A stretch of 64,000 bases of DNA from Pseudomonas fildesensis (GCF_001050345.1 NZ_LFMW01000021.1:182408-246407); one strand, 5' to 3'. Positions 54,188 to 63,835 are shown, counted from the first letter of the stretch. Notes: generated by a model not told the origin, from the sequence alone. A program made the numbers and translations.

Positions 54188-55693
54188 TTAGACCTTGAAG
54201 GTGGGGTGATAGGAGCCGTCGATGCGTCGGTTGAAATCAAATTCGTAGAAGATGCAGAAACCCATGGATTCAGCATGTTGACCCACGAAAAAATTCACAG
54301 CATTCGGGGCCGCGCTGAAGACATGCACATTGGCCCCAAACGGAATTCGGGCTTTCGCCACTGCATTGGCCACGTCATCCGCAAGGCGGGCAGCATGGGC
54401 TCCACCAGCCACAGAGCCTTGGCCGGCGCCGCCCGGAGGGGTAATGTTTAAAATCCTTCCAATGCTTGTTTGCTTGGTAATCACATAATCCCGCACATCA
54501 TCCATGGCATCTCTTGAAAAGCTCAATACGAGCGCGATGTCTGGGCCATCATGCAGTTGTTCAACAGTCACATTGGCTGTGCCCTTGTCTTTTCCATCAT
54601 CTGCTCGCCAAACGGTCGTCCCTGAGCGCCCCTTTTGGACAAGCTCAACGTTCAGACCGGACTTCAACCCGAGGCATCGGCCTGCCAGAAATGCGATGGA
54701 GGTATGAACATCCAAGAATAGTCGAATGCGTCGTTCAGACTGCTTTACTCGCGCGAAGAAGGACTCGACTAATGGCTGGACAGCCGAGGTCCAGTCTGCC
54801 CCGGGCTTAAGGTGGCGACCGTCGAAGTGCTGCAGGAGCGAGAGAGTATTTTCCGGGAGAGCATCTATTCGGTCCGTTGGCCCATCGGTGAATGAGCGCA
54901 GGGCCACGTTGAGGAAGTCTTCAGGTGGATCGGCGCGTAGCCAGCCTTCAACTTTACAAAGCGTGTCGAATTGCTCACGGGTAAACTGGTAAAGACCTTT
55001 GCTCTTTAGTGCACGAGCCGCAGCATCGAAGCGAAACTCTGAGGTGTCATAGCAACCGATCAGGCCAACGACGCGGAAGCGAAGGTTTACCTCCTGCCGT
55101 AACTGCTCCAAAGAGCGCTGCGCTGTAGCGATGTGGAGGCCCATCAATATTTTCTTTAACTCGTCGTCCGACGAGAGCTTGAGATGTTCGCGCCATAGCT
55201 TTCGTACTTTGCCCATTCTGCTGCGGTCGGTTTTACCCTCCCAGAGTTTATCCAGTCGTAGGGAGTGGTCTACAGCCGATATAATCTCACTCAGCGGATC
55301 GTCGTCTTTGACGCTATCAATCGTAACGAGGTGGAATGCCGAACGATCAGGAGCGTTCTCTTTGGCTTGCTTCAATCGTTCTAATAGGGATACGGATTCT
55401 GCGCCGATAAAGGTGGGGTCAATGAGATCGGAATAGCCGAAGCGACCGGCGCCCGTGACATGGAATTTGATCTGATGATAGTCCACTGAAATGCGCGTGG
55501 GCCCGCTGCTGACTCGAGGAGGGTCATAGCGGATGATTACGTCGTCGAACGCTTTGGGACCGTCCGCCTCATACGAAACCTCGATCACGTGTGACTGATC
55601 CGGATCCCTTAAGGCGGATGCGTGTATCCAGAAGAAGCGCGCTTGGTAGTCATGTCCGTGCCATCCAGCCGATACCGAGTTGGCCATGCTCAA
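54188..55693 (-). CDS. cap4: CBASS effector Cap4 (nuclease-SAVED)
   Basis: A 501-residue effector. The N-terminal part (to about 230) resembles a DUF4297/PD-(D/E)xK-type DNA endonuclease: WHGHDYQARFFWIHA, FDDVIIRY with Asp, and VDYHQIKFH as the QxK arm. The C-terminal part (about 300-500) is a SAVED domain (RRIRLFLDVHTSIAFLAGR; HVFSAAPNAVNFFVGQHA; FYEFDF) that binds the cyclic oligonucleotide. On activation it would degrade DNA and stop phage spread. First gene of the operon; a start at 55687 is also possible. Confidence 0.9.
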   Translation of the reverse strand: MSMANSVSAGWHGHDYQARFFWIHASALRDPDQSHVIEVSYEADGPKAFDDVIIRYDPPRVSSGPTRISVDYHQIKFHVTGAGRFGYSDLIDPTFIGAESVSLLERLKQAKENAPDRSAFHLVTIDSVKDDDPLSEIISAVDHSLRLDKLWEGKTDRSRMGKVRKLWREHLKLSSDDELKKILMGLHIATAQRSLEQLRQEVNLRFRVVGLIGCYDTSEFRFDAAARALKSKGLYQFTREQFDTLCKVEGWLRADPPEDFLNVALRSFTDGPTDRIDALPENTLSLLQHFDGRHLKPGADWTSAVQPLVESFFARVKQSERRIRLFLDVHTSIAFLAGRCLGLKSGLNVELVQKGRSGTTVWRADDGKDKGTANVTVEQLHDGPDIALVLSFSRDAMDDVRDYVITKQTSIGRILNITPPGGAGQGSVAGGAHAARLADDVANAVAKARIPFGANVHVFSAAPNAVNFFVGQHAESMGFCIFYEFDFNRRIDGSYHPTFKV

Positions 55694-55820
55694 TTCCCTA
55701 AGTGGCGTACCGGCAAAACGCTATCGCTTCTACGTTTTATAATCAAGCCGGATTGCACGTTCTCGATCGCTAATTGCTTTGTTAGGTAATTGCATAGGCT
55801 TGCCCAAGCATTTGCGTTCG

Positions 55821-55890
55821 ATCTGACCAACCATCTTCATCGGATTTGACCAGCAAGCTACGTGGCCATGACAGTCAGAGAACGACCCGT
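55821..55890. repeat. Right arm of 70-bp imperfect inverted repeat around CBASS
   Basis: Reverse complement counterpart of 50641-50710; the conserved blocks are GTCGTTCTCTG, GTCATGG.CACG, TCAAATCCGATG and GGTCAG. It lies in the 400-base gap upstream of cap4 (55694-56095), which otherwise holds no gene and must contain the CBASS promoter. Confidence 0.7.
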
Positions 55891-56095
55891 TGCATTTGGT
55901 CGTAACCGGCAGAAGTTGACCGATGGCTGGCGGTCATAGTTGCCAAGGGCGGATTCATACGTTGCGAATGGCTGGTAGACTGCAAATAGGCCGTCAATTC
56001 ATTGTAATATCATTATGTTAGCGGATCTGGACACATGGCTCCAGCCAGCGGAGAAGTCAGCTAGTCTTCCCACACCAGTTACTCAGGACGATCCC

Positions 56096-56314
56096 ATGCC
56101 AAATAACTCTGAAGCGAACATAGCCACAGCGGACGCTCTCACACTGTTACTGCACAACCAGCACGCGTTAGCGGCGGCCCTCGAAGAAGTGACCAAATGG
56201 ATCTCAGTGAACGGAGTTGAAAGTGTCGCCGCTAACGCAGTCGGGGCCATGGACACGCTGGATAAGAATGCACGAGCCATCACAAATGCAATTATGCGCC
56301 TACGCCAATTATAG
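56096..56314 (+). CDS. Small hypothetical protein
   Basis: A 72-residue helical protein: MPNNSEANIATADALTLLLH followed by amphipathic helices (ALAAALEEVTKWISVNG; AMDTLDKNARAITNAIMRLR). It resembles small proteins I know only as hypotheticals of Pseudomonas. ATG 56096 has AGGACG upstream; the frame opens at 56015. Location between CBASS and the Tn7-like module. Confidence 0.65.
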   Translation: MPNNSEANIATADALTLLLHNQHALAAALEEVTKWISVNGVESVAANAVGAMDTLDKNARAITNAIMRLRQL

Positions 56315-56424
56315 ACCTCACCTAACCCCCGGCTCCCCTTGCAGCTACCGAAATGATTCTGCAAAATCCACCCTCAATCTGTCACTCGAGTCGCTGGATC
56401 TGATCATTTGAGATGTAAGGACGG

Positions 56425-56704
56425 CTATTCCGCCAGCGGTTGTGGCGATACCATATGCGCCAGAGCATGAGTCAACGAGGAAACTGAGGCGATAACGCAC
56501 CAATAGAGCGGGTACTCCGCAGCTAGAAAACAGAATGGATACCGACCTTGGGCTATCGATCTGCGCAGGAAGCACAGCGCGATGTCAGCCGTTTCTTGAG
56601 GCATCGTTACAACTGGATTTGGCCTCACCAATTCAACTATGGGTGGGTGCTGGCGCGGGCCTAGGAAAACTTAACTTCGTATTTGTAATTAGTTGATCAC
56701 TACA
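56425..56704 (+). pseudogene. IS3-family transposase remnant, heavily decayed
   Basis: Matches the same OrfB C-terminal segment as 9896-10235: RLWRYHMRQSMSQRGN, DNAPIERVLRS, KTEWIPTLGY, HRYNWIWPHQFNY. At least four stops interrupt it (after SQRGN, after RVLRS, after VLARA and in the tail). It ends at the IS3-type tip TAGTTGATCACTACA (56704), matching the end at 10235. Confidence 0.85.
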
Positions 56705-56737
56705 TACGGGGCAGCGCTCATGCTAGAATAAGAATTT

Positions 56738-58144
56738 TCAGATATAGACCGTTTCAGACTTTGACCGGCCGACAGCACTGGGAAAGTAAAGAAATAAAAA
56801 CTCTTCCCGCCTGAGATTCGCGTAGCCTATATCATTTGGCGCGCCGCTATGGATCATTCCTTTAGATCCTCGAAAACTGCACCGTTTTTTACTTCGGGCC
56901 GCCAACGACACGTGTGATATGTAATAACCATCTTCGATATCGGAATCAGGTTTCCGCAGGAAGAAAGAGTAGGGAGGCCTGAAAAATTCCGCCCCCCGCT
57001 CAATTCGGATATGCACCCTAATACTATTAGCGCCCGAGAAATTGTCGGTACAAAATTCCAGGGCGGACCACGCCGCATGAAACGACATCCATCCGCGTAA
57101 CAAAAACGTACGGAGGTCCAGCCCCACGGTATTCCTGTAGAACTCCCCCCCCGGGGAATAAGGATTGATTTTAGGACTATTTAAGTCAGTCATCGTGTAT
57201 AAATTCAAAAAAGTTACGAGCCAAGTGTAATAACCAAGAACGCAACTACAACGCCACTCGCCAACAAGTGACGAGCAACTACTGACACCGAACCGCTTTA
57301 TCAGGTTATGACATCGCTTGTGCTTTTTGACGTACAGATTAAAGACATGACGTCTGAGGGACTTCGCACAAGCGACTAAATTTGCGGAACTATCTGCGTC
57401 GTTTAACATATGCAACATACGAACCCTCGCTACTGCCACCTTCGGAAAACCTATATCAATCGACGATTCTCCTACCAAGTTCTCAAGGTATCTCCAATAA
57501 ATAAATAACGGCCTAGATGACCAATGAGCCGCCGAGTTACGCGCAATCTCCAGCAAATGAAGTCCAGAAACTTTCATGACTTTATTGATCCAAGATGTAA
57601 TTTTCTGATTCCACTGATCCCACCGCAGCGCTGACACATGATCGAGTTTGGGTTGCGGGAATTTCTCGCCTCGGTACAGTTTCAAATGCTCGCAAAAGTA
57701 CTCGTCAGACTGAAGTCTAGCGACGCCTGTGGGGGTCAACGCATTACTGCATGACTTGCAGGGTTGCAGCGTCAGGCTATGAATTGGACACTTCTCAAGC
57801 CAAGGAAAAAAAAACCAAGTCGAGTGAAATAACTGTTCGATGCACATAGAGCAGTGTCGAACTTCACTGAGCGCATGATTTTTTGGTGAGCCAAAAGCAA
57901 GATCGACGAATGCCGTACTGGCTGCCTTTTCAGAAATACCTAGAGCATGGCTAAATGAATCTAGGTTAAACTGTTTGCTGCAGAACCAATTTACTCGATG
58001 CAAGGATGTCCCTGAAGCAGTCGATCCGACCTGTCTGTAATACTGCACAAGATTAATGTCGTTAATGAGCAGAAGTCGGACTTGCATCCCCCACGCTGAT
58101 TCGTAGAGGTAGACGTGACGTGGAAAAGTCAGGACATATTTCAT
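56738..58144 (-). CDS. tniQ: TniQ-family transposition target-selection protein
   Basis: A 468-residue protein, last gene of a Tn7-like module. The N-terminal half carries the TniQ zinc-ribbon arrangement (RHCSMCIEQLFH, EKCPIHSLTLQPCKSC). The long C-terminal half, unlike short TniQ, resembles the size of TnsD-type proteins, so it may recognise a specific DNA site. Its start overlaps the tnsC stop by four bases. Confidence 0.75.
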   Translation of the reverse strand: MKYVLTFPRHVYLYESAWGMQVRLLLINDINLVQYYRQVGSTASGTSLHRVNWFCSKQFNLDSFSHALGISEKAASTAFVDLAFGSPKNHALSEVRHCSMCIEQLFHSTWFFFPWLEKCPIHSLTLQPCKSCSNALTPTGVARLQSDEYFCEHLKLYRGEKFPQPKLDHVSALRWDQWNQKITSWINKVMKVSGLHLLEIARNSAAHWSSRPLFIYWRYLENLVGESSIDIGFPKVAVARVRMLHMLNDADSSANLVACAKSLRRHVFNLYVKKHKRCHNLIKRFGVSSCSSLVGEWRCSCVLGYYTWLVTFLNLYTMTDLNSPKINPYSPGGEFYRNTVGLDLRTFLLRGWMSFHAAWSALEFCTDNFSGANSIRVHIRIERGAEFFRPPYSFFLRKPDSDIEDGYYISHVSLAARSKKRCSFRGSKGMIHSGAPNDIGYANLRREEFLFLYFPSAVGRSKSETVYI

Positions 58145-59127
58145 TTGCTTGCTCCTGGCCTTGAGGAAGATTGCACAAATTCCGCCATCATTGAGCGATC
58201 AATGGCCTCTTTGATATCCTCAACCCTAATTTTGAAATTAGTGCTGTCATTAGCTGACGCTCTGATCAGTAGGTTCTGGAGGGCGCGAAAGAGATGTTCA
58301 GTTGGAATGGGCACTCGCGCGGCGGCGGCATCAGTCACCGCTTGCCGGACAGCTGCATAAATGGAGCTAGCGTAGTTACTTAGTCGAAAACCGCTAGCAA
58401 ATGCCAAAGGTACGAAAAAGTTAGTATAAGAGCATCCCGACTCCGGCGGATAGATCAAGGTGGTATCATAATCTTGAAGAAGTTCGTTGAGCCATGTAGC
58501 ACTATCGCAACCCTGAAACCTGACCCGCTGACTAAGAAATCTCGCAACAATCGCATCTTCCCCTGCGAGCCGAAATGCGCTTATTCGATTGGCGATATCA
58601 GGTTGTGCAAATCCGACTGAGGTGAGCGTTATTTCCGATAACTTAAAATGGTTTTGAATCATCTGGAGCACCTTAAACTGCGCAAGTGTAAGGCTTTGCA
58701 ATTCATCTAAAATGAGCACAAAATGCGCTCCGCCACGGGCCAGAATTTCACATTCTAAGTGCTTTATCAGCCTATTACGTAGTTTGGATTGGCTCTCCCT
58801 ATACTTTGGGAGTAGCCCAGTTGCATTAACCAATGTATTAACAATCGTATCGTCCTCGCTCATATCGCACGAAATATGGATCGCATATTTTTTAGGAAAC
58901 TCCTGCTCGAGTAAAAATCTTACCATGGATGCAGATGCCGTCTTCCCCATGCGGGGTGGTCCGTCGAAACAAATGCTCGGATGTCCTAACCAAACACTTT
59001 CACGCACCCTTGCGTAAACTCCTTGTATGGTATTTGTAATCGCCTTAACTTTAGCCTCAACGACCGGATGCCCGTCAATCATGGAATTACGCTGATCGAT
59101 GTTCGCGGGATCAAAAAAAATCATCAT
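58141..59127 (-). CDS. tnsC: TnsC/TniB-like AAA+ ATPase
   Basis: A 328-residue AAA+ regulator that links target selector to transposase. Walker A at 56-63 (GPPRMGKT) and Walker B at about 137-142 (VLILDELQ) are intact, with TSVGFAQPD as sensor I region and an arginine-finger-like RFLSQRVRF. Only four bases separate it from tnsB. Confidence 0.87.
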   Translation of the reverse strand: MMIFFDPANIDQRNSMIDGHPVVEAKVKAITNTIQGVYARVRESVWLGHPSICFDGPPRMGKTASASMVRFLLEQEFPKKYAIHISCDMSEDDTIVNTLVNATGLLPKYRESQSKLRNRLIKHLECEILARGGAHFVLILDELQSLTLAQFKVLQMIQNHFKLSEITLTSVGFAQPDIANRISAFRLAGEDAIVARFLSQRVRFQGCDSATWLNELLQDYDTTLIYPPESGCSYTNFFVPLAFASGFRLSNYASSIYAAVRQAVTDAAAARVPIPTEHLFRALQNLLIRASANDSTNFKIRVEDIKEAIDRSMMAEFVQSSSRPGASK

Positions 59128-59131
59128 TGAA

Positions 59132-61162
59132 CTACCCCTTGCTCAGAAGCTTTCTGAAATCCGGCATTTCTTTTTTCATCAGGGACTTGATTGGATCGCT
59201 GGTTGACGAAGCAACGGGCTGGGGCTCTGAGATATCTTCTGTCGCTATTTTTTCGCCATCTAACGCCCCCGCTCCCACCGCGAGGCTAAGATGCAAGTCA
59301 TCCTTAATCTCATGCTTCAAACGATTGAACTCACTACTGGTTTTCTTGCTATCTCGCTTGTCTGCTCCAGCCTCCGGCGCTAACAACTGTTTATTAAGAT
59401 AATTCAAATAATACTCAACCGGATCTTGCATTTCCTGGATGGTTGCGATTTTGTCAGCCAGTAACGAATTGATCTGTTGCCGAGTCTTGCGGCTATGTTT
59501 TGTCTTGGCCCACTTACCAGCCGCCATGAGGTGCCCTAGCGACTCACCATTTGGCAAATATGCCTCTACGACTCGCATATCTTCTTCATCTAGGAGGACG
59601 GTCAGGGTCTCTTTTGCGAGCCAGCTGGACTCTCTCAACAATGCGTTTGAATACCGCACCCGGTCGATGGTGATGTATGGCCTCATTCCTTTTTTTTGGT
59701 AGTAAATAACTTTGCAGGCTATTTTTACCTTGTAAGTCATTTTATCCTCCATCTTATCAGCCAGTAGTCGGCGGACAAGAAAGTTACCATTATCCATTCT
59801 AAGCTTTTGCTGGATAAATTCTAAAGGCGTTAAAAAACCTAATCCCTCGTTAGGTGTGGCGTTATATTGAGCGAAGTGATGGTAAGCCAGTTCCTCCACG
59901 ATGTCGGATTCGATTTTATATGTTTTTGCGACTTTTTCTGCATCCCGTGCACGTCCTTTGGTTGGACTAGAGCCAGTAGTGCTAGGAAATCGTTGGAAGA
60001 TTGCCTGCGTAACCCCTTCAAATGTTCGCTCTATATTTGGTCTGCTCTCAAAGTGACCTGGAGGACCATAGTTAAGTGCGAAGCCCGATTCCCGCCGCAG
60101 CACAGTAGATACTTTAGCTGATAAGTTACACAGCGCGTTGTCTGCCATCAGCACCGCAGGAAGAGCATGTGTCAACTCACCGAACCGCTCGCTTGGATAA
60201 CCAGCCTCACCTTGGATGAACATATTCAACTTATTGCTCGTTGGCGCTGGAAGCGTAGCGCCTAGGCTTCGCGTAATCAGCCTCACAACATCACTCGCAG
60301 TCACCTCAGGGCCATATACAATCAAAAACCATATAGCAGCTTTTGAACCTCTATCGACTAACGCGAGCAGATTTATTCTTTTTACCGTGAAGTAAGATAG
60401 CAAACTGTCTGCATTGCGTACTCCGACCACAAACTGCGCATCAATCTTATGGCTGTCAACTTCCCAAGCGTCGTATACCTCATCGAACCTGAGAGACGCC
60501 TCGCTGCCAGTGCCAACTGACAAATGCGCACGCGCAGCACTGTCGCCATATACCCTCACCTGCTGGTCTGCATTCAGGTGGATGATTTCCTTCATGAAGG
60601 CTGAAATACTGCGTTGTCCTTGGTATCTCGTATTGAATGGCCACTCGGCGTCGGTTGCTCCTAGCTCCCTCAAACTGTCCCTGAATATTTTGCCGAGCTT
60701 CTTCGGAGCAATCTTGTACTCAAATACAGTTCCGGGGGGCTGATCTTTAGCTCTCGTCTTCAGTATCTTATTGACCAGTTTATCGTAAAGATCTGGATAC
60801 TTTGAAAGGGTCTGATTCAAAACTCCAGCATACCCAGACCTAGTGCCAGGGATGGTTTTTTTAAGCACCGACGTGCGCTCATAAGCCTTTATCCTGAAAC
60901 CTGGAATGAGAGCCCTGAACCCCCAGACAGTACCATCTGACGCAGTACCCCCACATCTGGCTATGAGCCGGGTAAGCTCTGAAGGCCTGATCCTTGTGAG
61001 ATCGGCAATAATCTCAACCGGATCTCCGTTCAGATACAAGTCAATCGCCGCCATTCGCCTATTAAACAAATCACGCTGTTCAGCAGTCATGTTACTGGTG
61101 TGAACCGGTGCCCACGGCCGAGTTTCAAGAATCGAAATTTGTATCTCTCGCCTGCTACGCAC
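59132..61162 (-). CDS. tnsB: TnsB-like DDE transposase
   Basis: A 676-residue Mu/Tn7-type transposase. An N-terminal helix-turn-helix-like region (DLYLNGDPVEIIADLTRIRP) precedes the retroviral-integrase core with D236 (WEVDSHKID), D341 (VLMADNALCN) and E378 (RPNIERTFEG); the D-E spacing of 36 fits the DDE class. A C-terminal charged tail would contact TnsC. It joins and cuts the 3' transposon ends. Confidence 0.9.
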   Translation of the reverse strand: MRSRREIQISILETRPWAPVHTSNMTAEQRDLFNRRMAAIDLYLNGDPVEIIADLTRIRPSELTRLIARCGGTASDGTVWGFRALIPGFRIKAYERTSVLKKTIPGTRSGYAGVLNQTLSKYPDLYDKLVNKILKTRAKDQPPGTVFEYKIAPKKLGKIFRDSLRELGATDAEWPFNTRYQGQRSISAFMKEIIHLNADQQVRVYGDSAARAHLSVGTGSEASLRFDEVYDAWEVDSHKIDAQFVVGVRNADSLLSYFTVKRINLLALVDRGSKAAIWFLIVYGPEVTASDVVRLITRSLGATLPAPTSNKLNMFIQGEAGYPSERFGELTHALPAVLMADNALCNLSAKVSTVLRRESGFALNYGPPGHFESRPNIERTFEGVTQAIFQRFPSTTGSSPTKGRARDAEKVAKTYKIESDIVEELAYHHFAQYNATPNEGLGFLTPLEFIQQKLRMDNGNFLVRRLLADKMEDKMTYKVKIACKVIYYQKKGMRPYITIDRVRYSNALLRESSWLAKETLTVLLDEEDMRVVEAYLPNGESLGHLMAAGKWAKTKHSRKTRQQINSLLADKIATIQEMQDPVEYYLNYLNKQLLAPEAGADKRDSKKTSSEFNRLKHEIKDDLHLSLAVGAGALDGEKIATEDISEPQPVASSTSDPIKSLMKKEMPDFRKLLSKG

Positions 61163-61165
61163 GGA

Positions 61166-61840
61166 TCAATCACCTCTTAATGTCCACCTAGTATTTCTGC
61201 CGAAGACGTTCGACACGAACTCCAATTCAATATCCCCCATGAGAGCCGCCCGAGCGAAAACGCCGAGAATTTTCATCTGATCGTACACCATTGAACTCAT
61301 AATTAATTGCTGTACGTCGCCAGCTCTGTTGGTTCGTAAGAACAAGTTAACCCAATTTGTTTCGACCAAGCATAATTCATCGCGAATTTGAGCCGCGAAA
61401 GATATAACTTTTAGCCAATTACCCGAGCGCCTTACTGCGCTGGCTACGTTTTTAGTATCAAAAAAATTAATAGGCACTTCGCCGGCACTGATACCGCCCT
61501 CAAAAACAGTGACCATTTCTCTCTGCTCGCCCTTCATCCCTGAAATAAGCTGATGAAACTCAGCAGTCCCGGTGTGAGTTTCGGTAAGAATGACTTCTCG
61601 TTTACGTGCAGTCTCTTCCCAGGGGTACTGGATTACGACCTCCACTCCAAAAAGGAAGTCCTTAATATATGGATTCGGCTCTAGCTCCGAAGCCCAATAA
61701 ATGCATTCGTTATTACTCGCTAACGTAATATCTCCACTTTTTTTTAAGCTGTAAGAAAGCCAGATATGGTTTTTTGAGTTCTTTCGCTCACCATGTGACT
61801 TCAACAGTTTTCCGCGCAGCTTAGACTTCAGTGAAGACAT
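61166..61840 (-). CDS. tnsA: TnsA-like endonuclease subunit (divergent)
   Basis: A 224-residue protein first in the tns operon, three bases before tnsB. The segment NNECIYWASELEPNPYIKDF matches the start of TnsA endonuclease domains with the first acidic residue (E45), but I cannot place the downstream Asp and ExK of canonical TnsA: the region reads REVILTETHTGTAEFHQL. It would cut the 5' strands in cut-and-paste transposition if active; if not, the element may transpose by cointegration. Confidence 0.65.
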   Translation of the reverse strand: MSSLKSKLRGKLLKSHGERKNSKNHIWLSYSLKKSGDITLASNNECIYWASELEPNPYIKDFLFGVEVVIQYPWEETARKREVILTETHTGTAEFHQLISGMKGEQREMVTVFEGGISAGEVPINFFDTKNVASAVRRSGNWLKVISFAAQIRDELCLVETNWVNLFLRTNRAGDVQQLIMSSMVYDQMKILGVFARAALMGDIELEFVSNVFGRNTRWTLRGD

Positions 61841-62476
61841 TCTTTAACTCCTGTCGCATACTCAGTTGACCACATTTAATTACATGAACGCTTTACTGAT
61901 CGCTTTGGCTTTTCAGGCAGATGACTAAGCTCGTGGACTTCTCATAACTCACGACAGCATCTGAAGCCACTCCAAATGGAAACAAGCGACCAGTTTAGTT
62001 GGCAAGCACAACTGGATTGTCAAAAATTGCAAGTTGAAACAAAAATCACGGCAGCAAGAATACTTACTTATAACCGCATTGACAAATGCACCAGAGCATA
62101 ACCTCAGGAATTGTATTTCTTACTTATCCTGGTTTGATTGTATTTATTTTCTACTGTTTAGAAATTACGTCAGCTACGCCGCTGCGGCGCGATCCCAAGG
62201 GCCTCACCCCGAACAAAATTCAAACCCAACTCTTCGTTTTGTTAATTCGAATAACGGAACCTCAAACGTTTCCTACTAGCAGCCTGCCTAAGTGACCTAG
62301 GGTGGGGGTATACCGAGATTTCACCACTGATCCTTAGTCCTTATAACGACGCCGTACTTTTCGTAATACTGCGATTGATGCTTTTCGCCAGCGCTTCAGT
62401 TTTGGTAAGTTTCATCATGTTATGATTCATACCGGGATGTCACGCAAGAAAACCATAGCCGCGAGGGTGTGTCAAA
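61841..62476. other. AT-rich gap between tns operon and divergent gene
   Basis: About 640 bases upstream of tnsA and of the 62477 gene. No convincing gene. This is where the left end of the Tn7-like element could lie; I looked for TGT...ACA tips and repeated TnsB sites and could not assign them. Similar short strings ACCGAGATTTCAC (62311) and ACCGGGATGTCAC (62431) occur upstream of the GTG at 62477. Confidence 0.35.
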
Positions 62477-63559
62477 GTGGAAGAAAACAAAATTTTTTAC
62501 GCCCCCTTTGAAAATCAACCTATTGATAGCAATAGTGTTTTATGTACTGAAATTGATTTTCCAATAGCATTGCGAAATTTGTCGAAAGCCCCTATCTGCA
62601 CAACGTTTACCCCGATGCGGAAACTCAGCATTCTGTGTTGGTACGGATATCTGGGTCGTTCCATCGGTACCATGAAGGCGGGCAGCCTTGAACGATATTT
62701 TGAACCTAGTGCGATATCTATAGGACCCGACGGATGCACGAAGCAGAAAAAAAATAAATGGCGTAACTATCGCGACGGCCTTCATAAACCACATGTAAAG
62801 CTGGTGCGTGATGTTGATAGCCGAGCACGAGGGTCTGCGCGTATTTTGGAACACCCTCTATGGAAAGTCTGTGACCCCAATAATCAAACTGTGGCAGAAG
62901 ATTCCGAATTCATTAGGCAGTCGAACCCAAAAATTCAGCAAATTATCTGCCCTAACGAGGCGCACAACCAGTATTTTCAATCTGAACTAGACCTATCCCG
63001 TAACCACCGACGATCTCTTTGTAAAATCCCAAGTTTGGACTCTCTAGCGGCCGTTACTTGGATCATCAGGTCTTCCCAGAGACTCACAGTCGCCGAACCT
63101 TCTCAGGCGTTCTATGCGGCCCATGATATATTGATGAACCTCTCGTCAGAGCTACACCAGCTTGGAATCGCGTCACACTTGCTAAATCATTATATAAAAT
63201 GGATCCTACCCTTGGCTCTGCCGAAGGGCTTTATAGTTGACCTTGCCCCCTCAGACTACATACTGATATCACTATTTACTACCACCTTTATGAAAGCAGG
63301 AATTCTCTCAAAAGGCATAATGCACTCGAATGAAAAGATTTATAAGGAGGTGTTCCTGGCGCAGGATCTGAAAAAAGACTTCAATATTTTTTTTGCTCTT
63401 TCCGCTCGTTTCGCTTATATCAGTAACATTGACGAAAACAGTCGCATTTATGACTTCGATACTCATAACAAAATCAGGCATAAAGCTATAACTAGCTTTA
63501 TGGGTCCTTCATGGGTCGGCCATCTCACCAATGGGGCATCCAAAACTCTAGCAACCTGA
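62477..63559 (+). CDS. Unrecognised protein, 360 residues, next to tns operon
   Basis: Starts at GTG 62477 and is divergent from tnsA. I see no signal peptide or membrane segment. The first third has LSILCWYGYLGRSIGTMKAG and a KKNKWRNYRDGLHKPH stretch followed by SARILEHPLWKVC, a pattern I associate with unnamed proteins of mobile regions; the rest is helical (SLDSLAAVTWIIRSSQRLTV; SSELHQLGIASHLL). No CxxC zinc motif. It could be a cargo gene or a transposon-associated accessory factor. Function unknown. Confidence 0.7.
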   Translation: MEENKIFYAPFENQPIDSNSVLCTEIDFPIALRNLSKAPICTTFTPMRKLSILCWYGYLGRSIGTMKAGSLERYFEPSAISIGPDGCTKQKKNKWRNYRDGLHKPHVKLVRDVDSRARGSARILEHPLWKVCDPNNQTVAEDSEFIRQSNPKIQQIICPNEAHNQYFQSELDLSRNHRRSLCKIPSLDSLAAVTWIIRSSQRLTVAEPSQAFYAAHDILMNLSSELHQLGIASHLLNHYIKWILPLALPKGFIVDLAPSDYILISLFTTTFMKAGILSKGIMHSNEKIYKEVFLAQDLKKDFNIFFALSARFAYISNIDENSRIYDFDTHNKIRHKAITSFMGPSWVGHLTNGASKTLAT

Positions 63560-63578
63560 ACAACGGCGATTTATCGTA

Positions 63579-63596
63579 GTGCACATTATTGTGCAC
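63579..63596. repeat. Duplicated GTGCAC sites
   Basis: GTGCAC-ATTATT-GTGCAC: two self-complementary hexamers spaced by six bases, just after the unknown gene. The rest of 63560-63835 has no convincing gene. Confidence 0.45.
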
Positions 63597-63835
63597 CCTG
63601 CCGGATGTAATAACTCTAAGCTGAACATCGATATAGTTCAGTGCCTGCGAACATCCGCAGCGTCACTCACTGCCAGTTCATTACTAGTTTACCTGTTGAG
63701 TGGTCATACGCTCCCCATTGACCTGAAGTGCGCCCGGCCCACCGTCTCTGCCACCGACTCGCTTGCTACTGCCAAACTCTCCTCCTCCCCCCCCAAAAAT
63801 ACGAGTTCATAATATTACTTCCATCCCCATTTATT

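Noticed and set aside
58141..61840. CRISPR-associated transposon (CAST)
   Set aside because: No cas genes or repeat array lie near the tns genes within the window.
63579..63812. 77-residue plus-strand frame after the unknown gene
   Set aside because: Low-complexity Ser/Thr/Ala end, starts within the GTGCAC repeat, no ribosome site.
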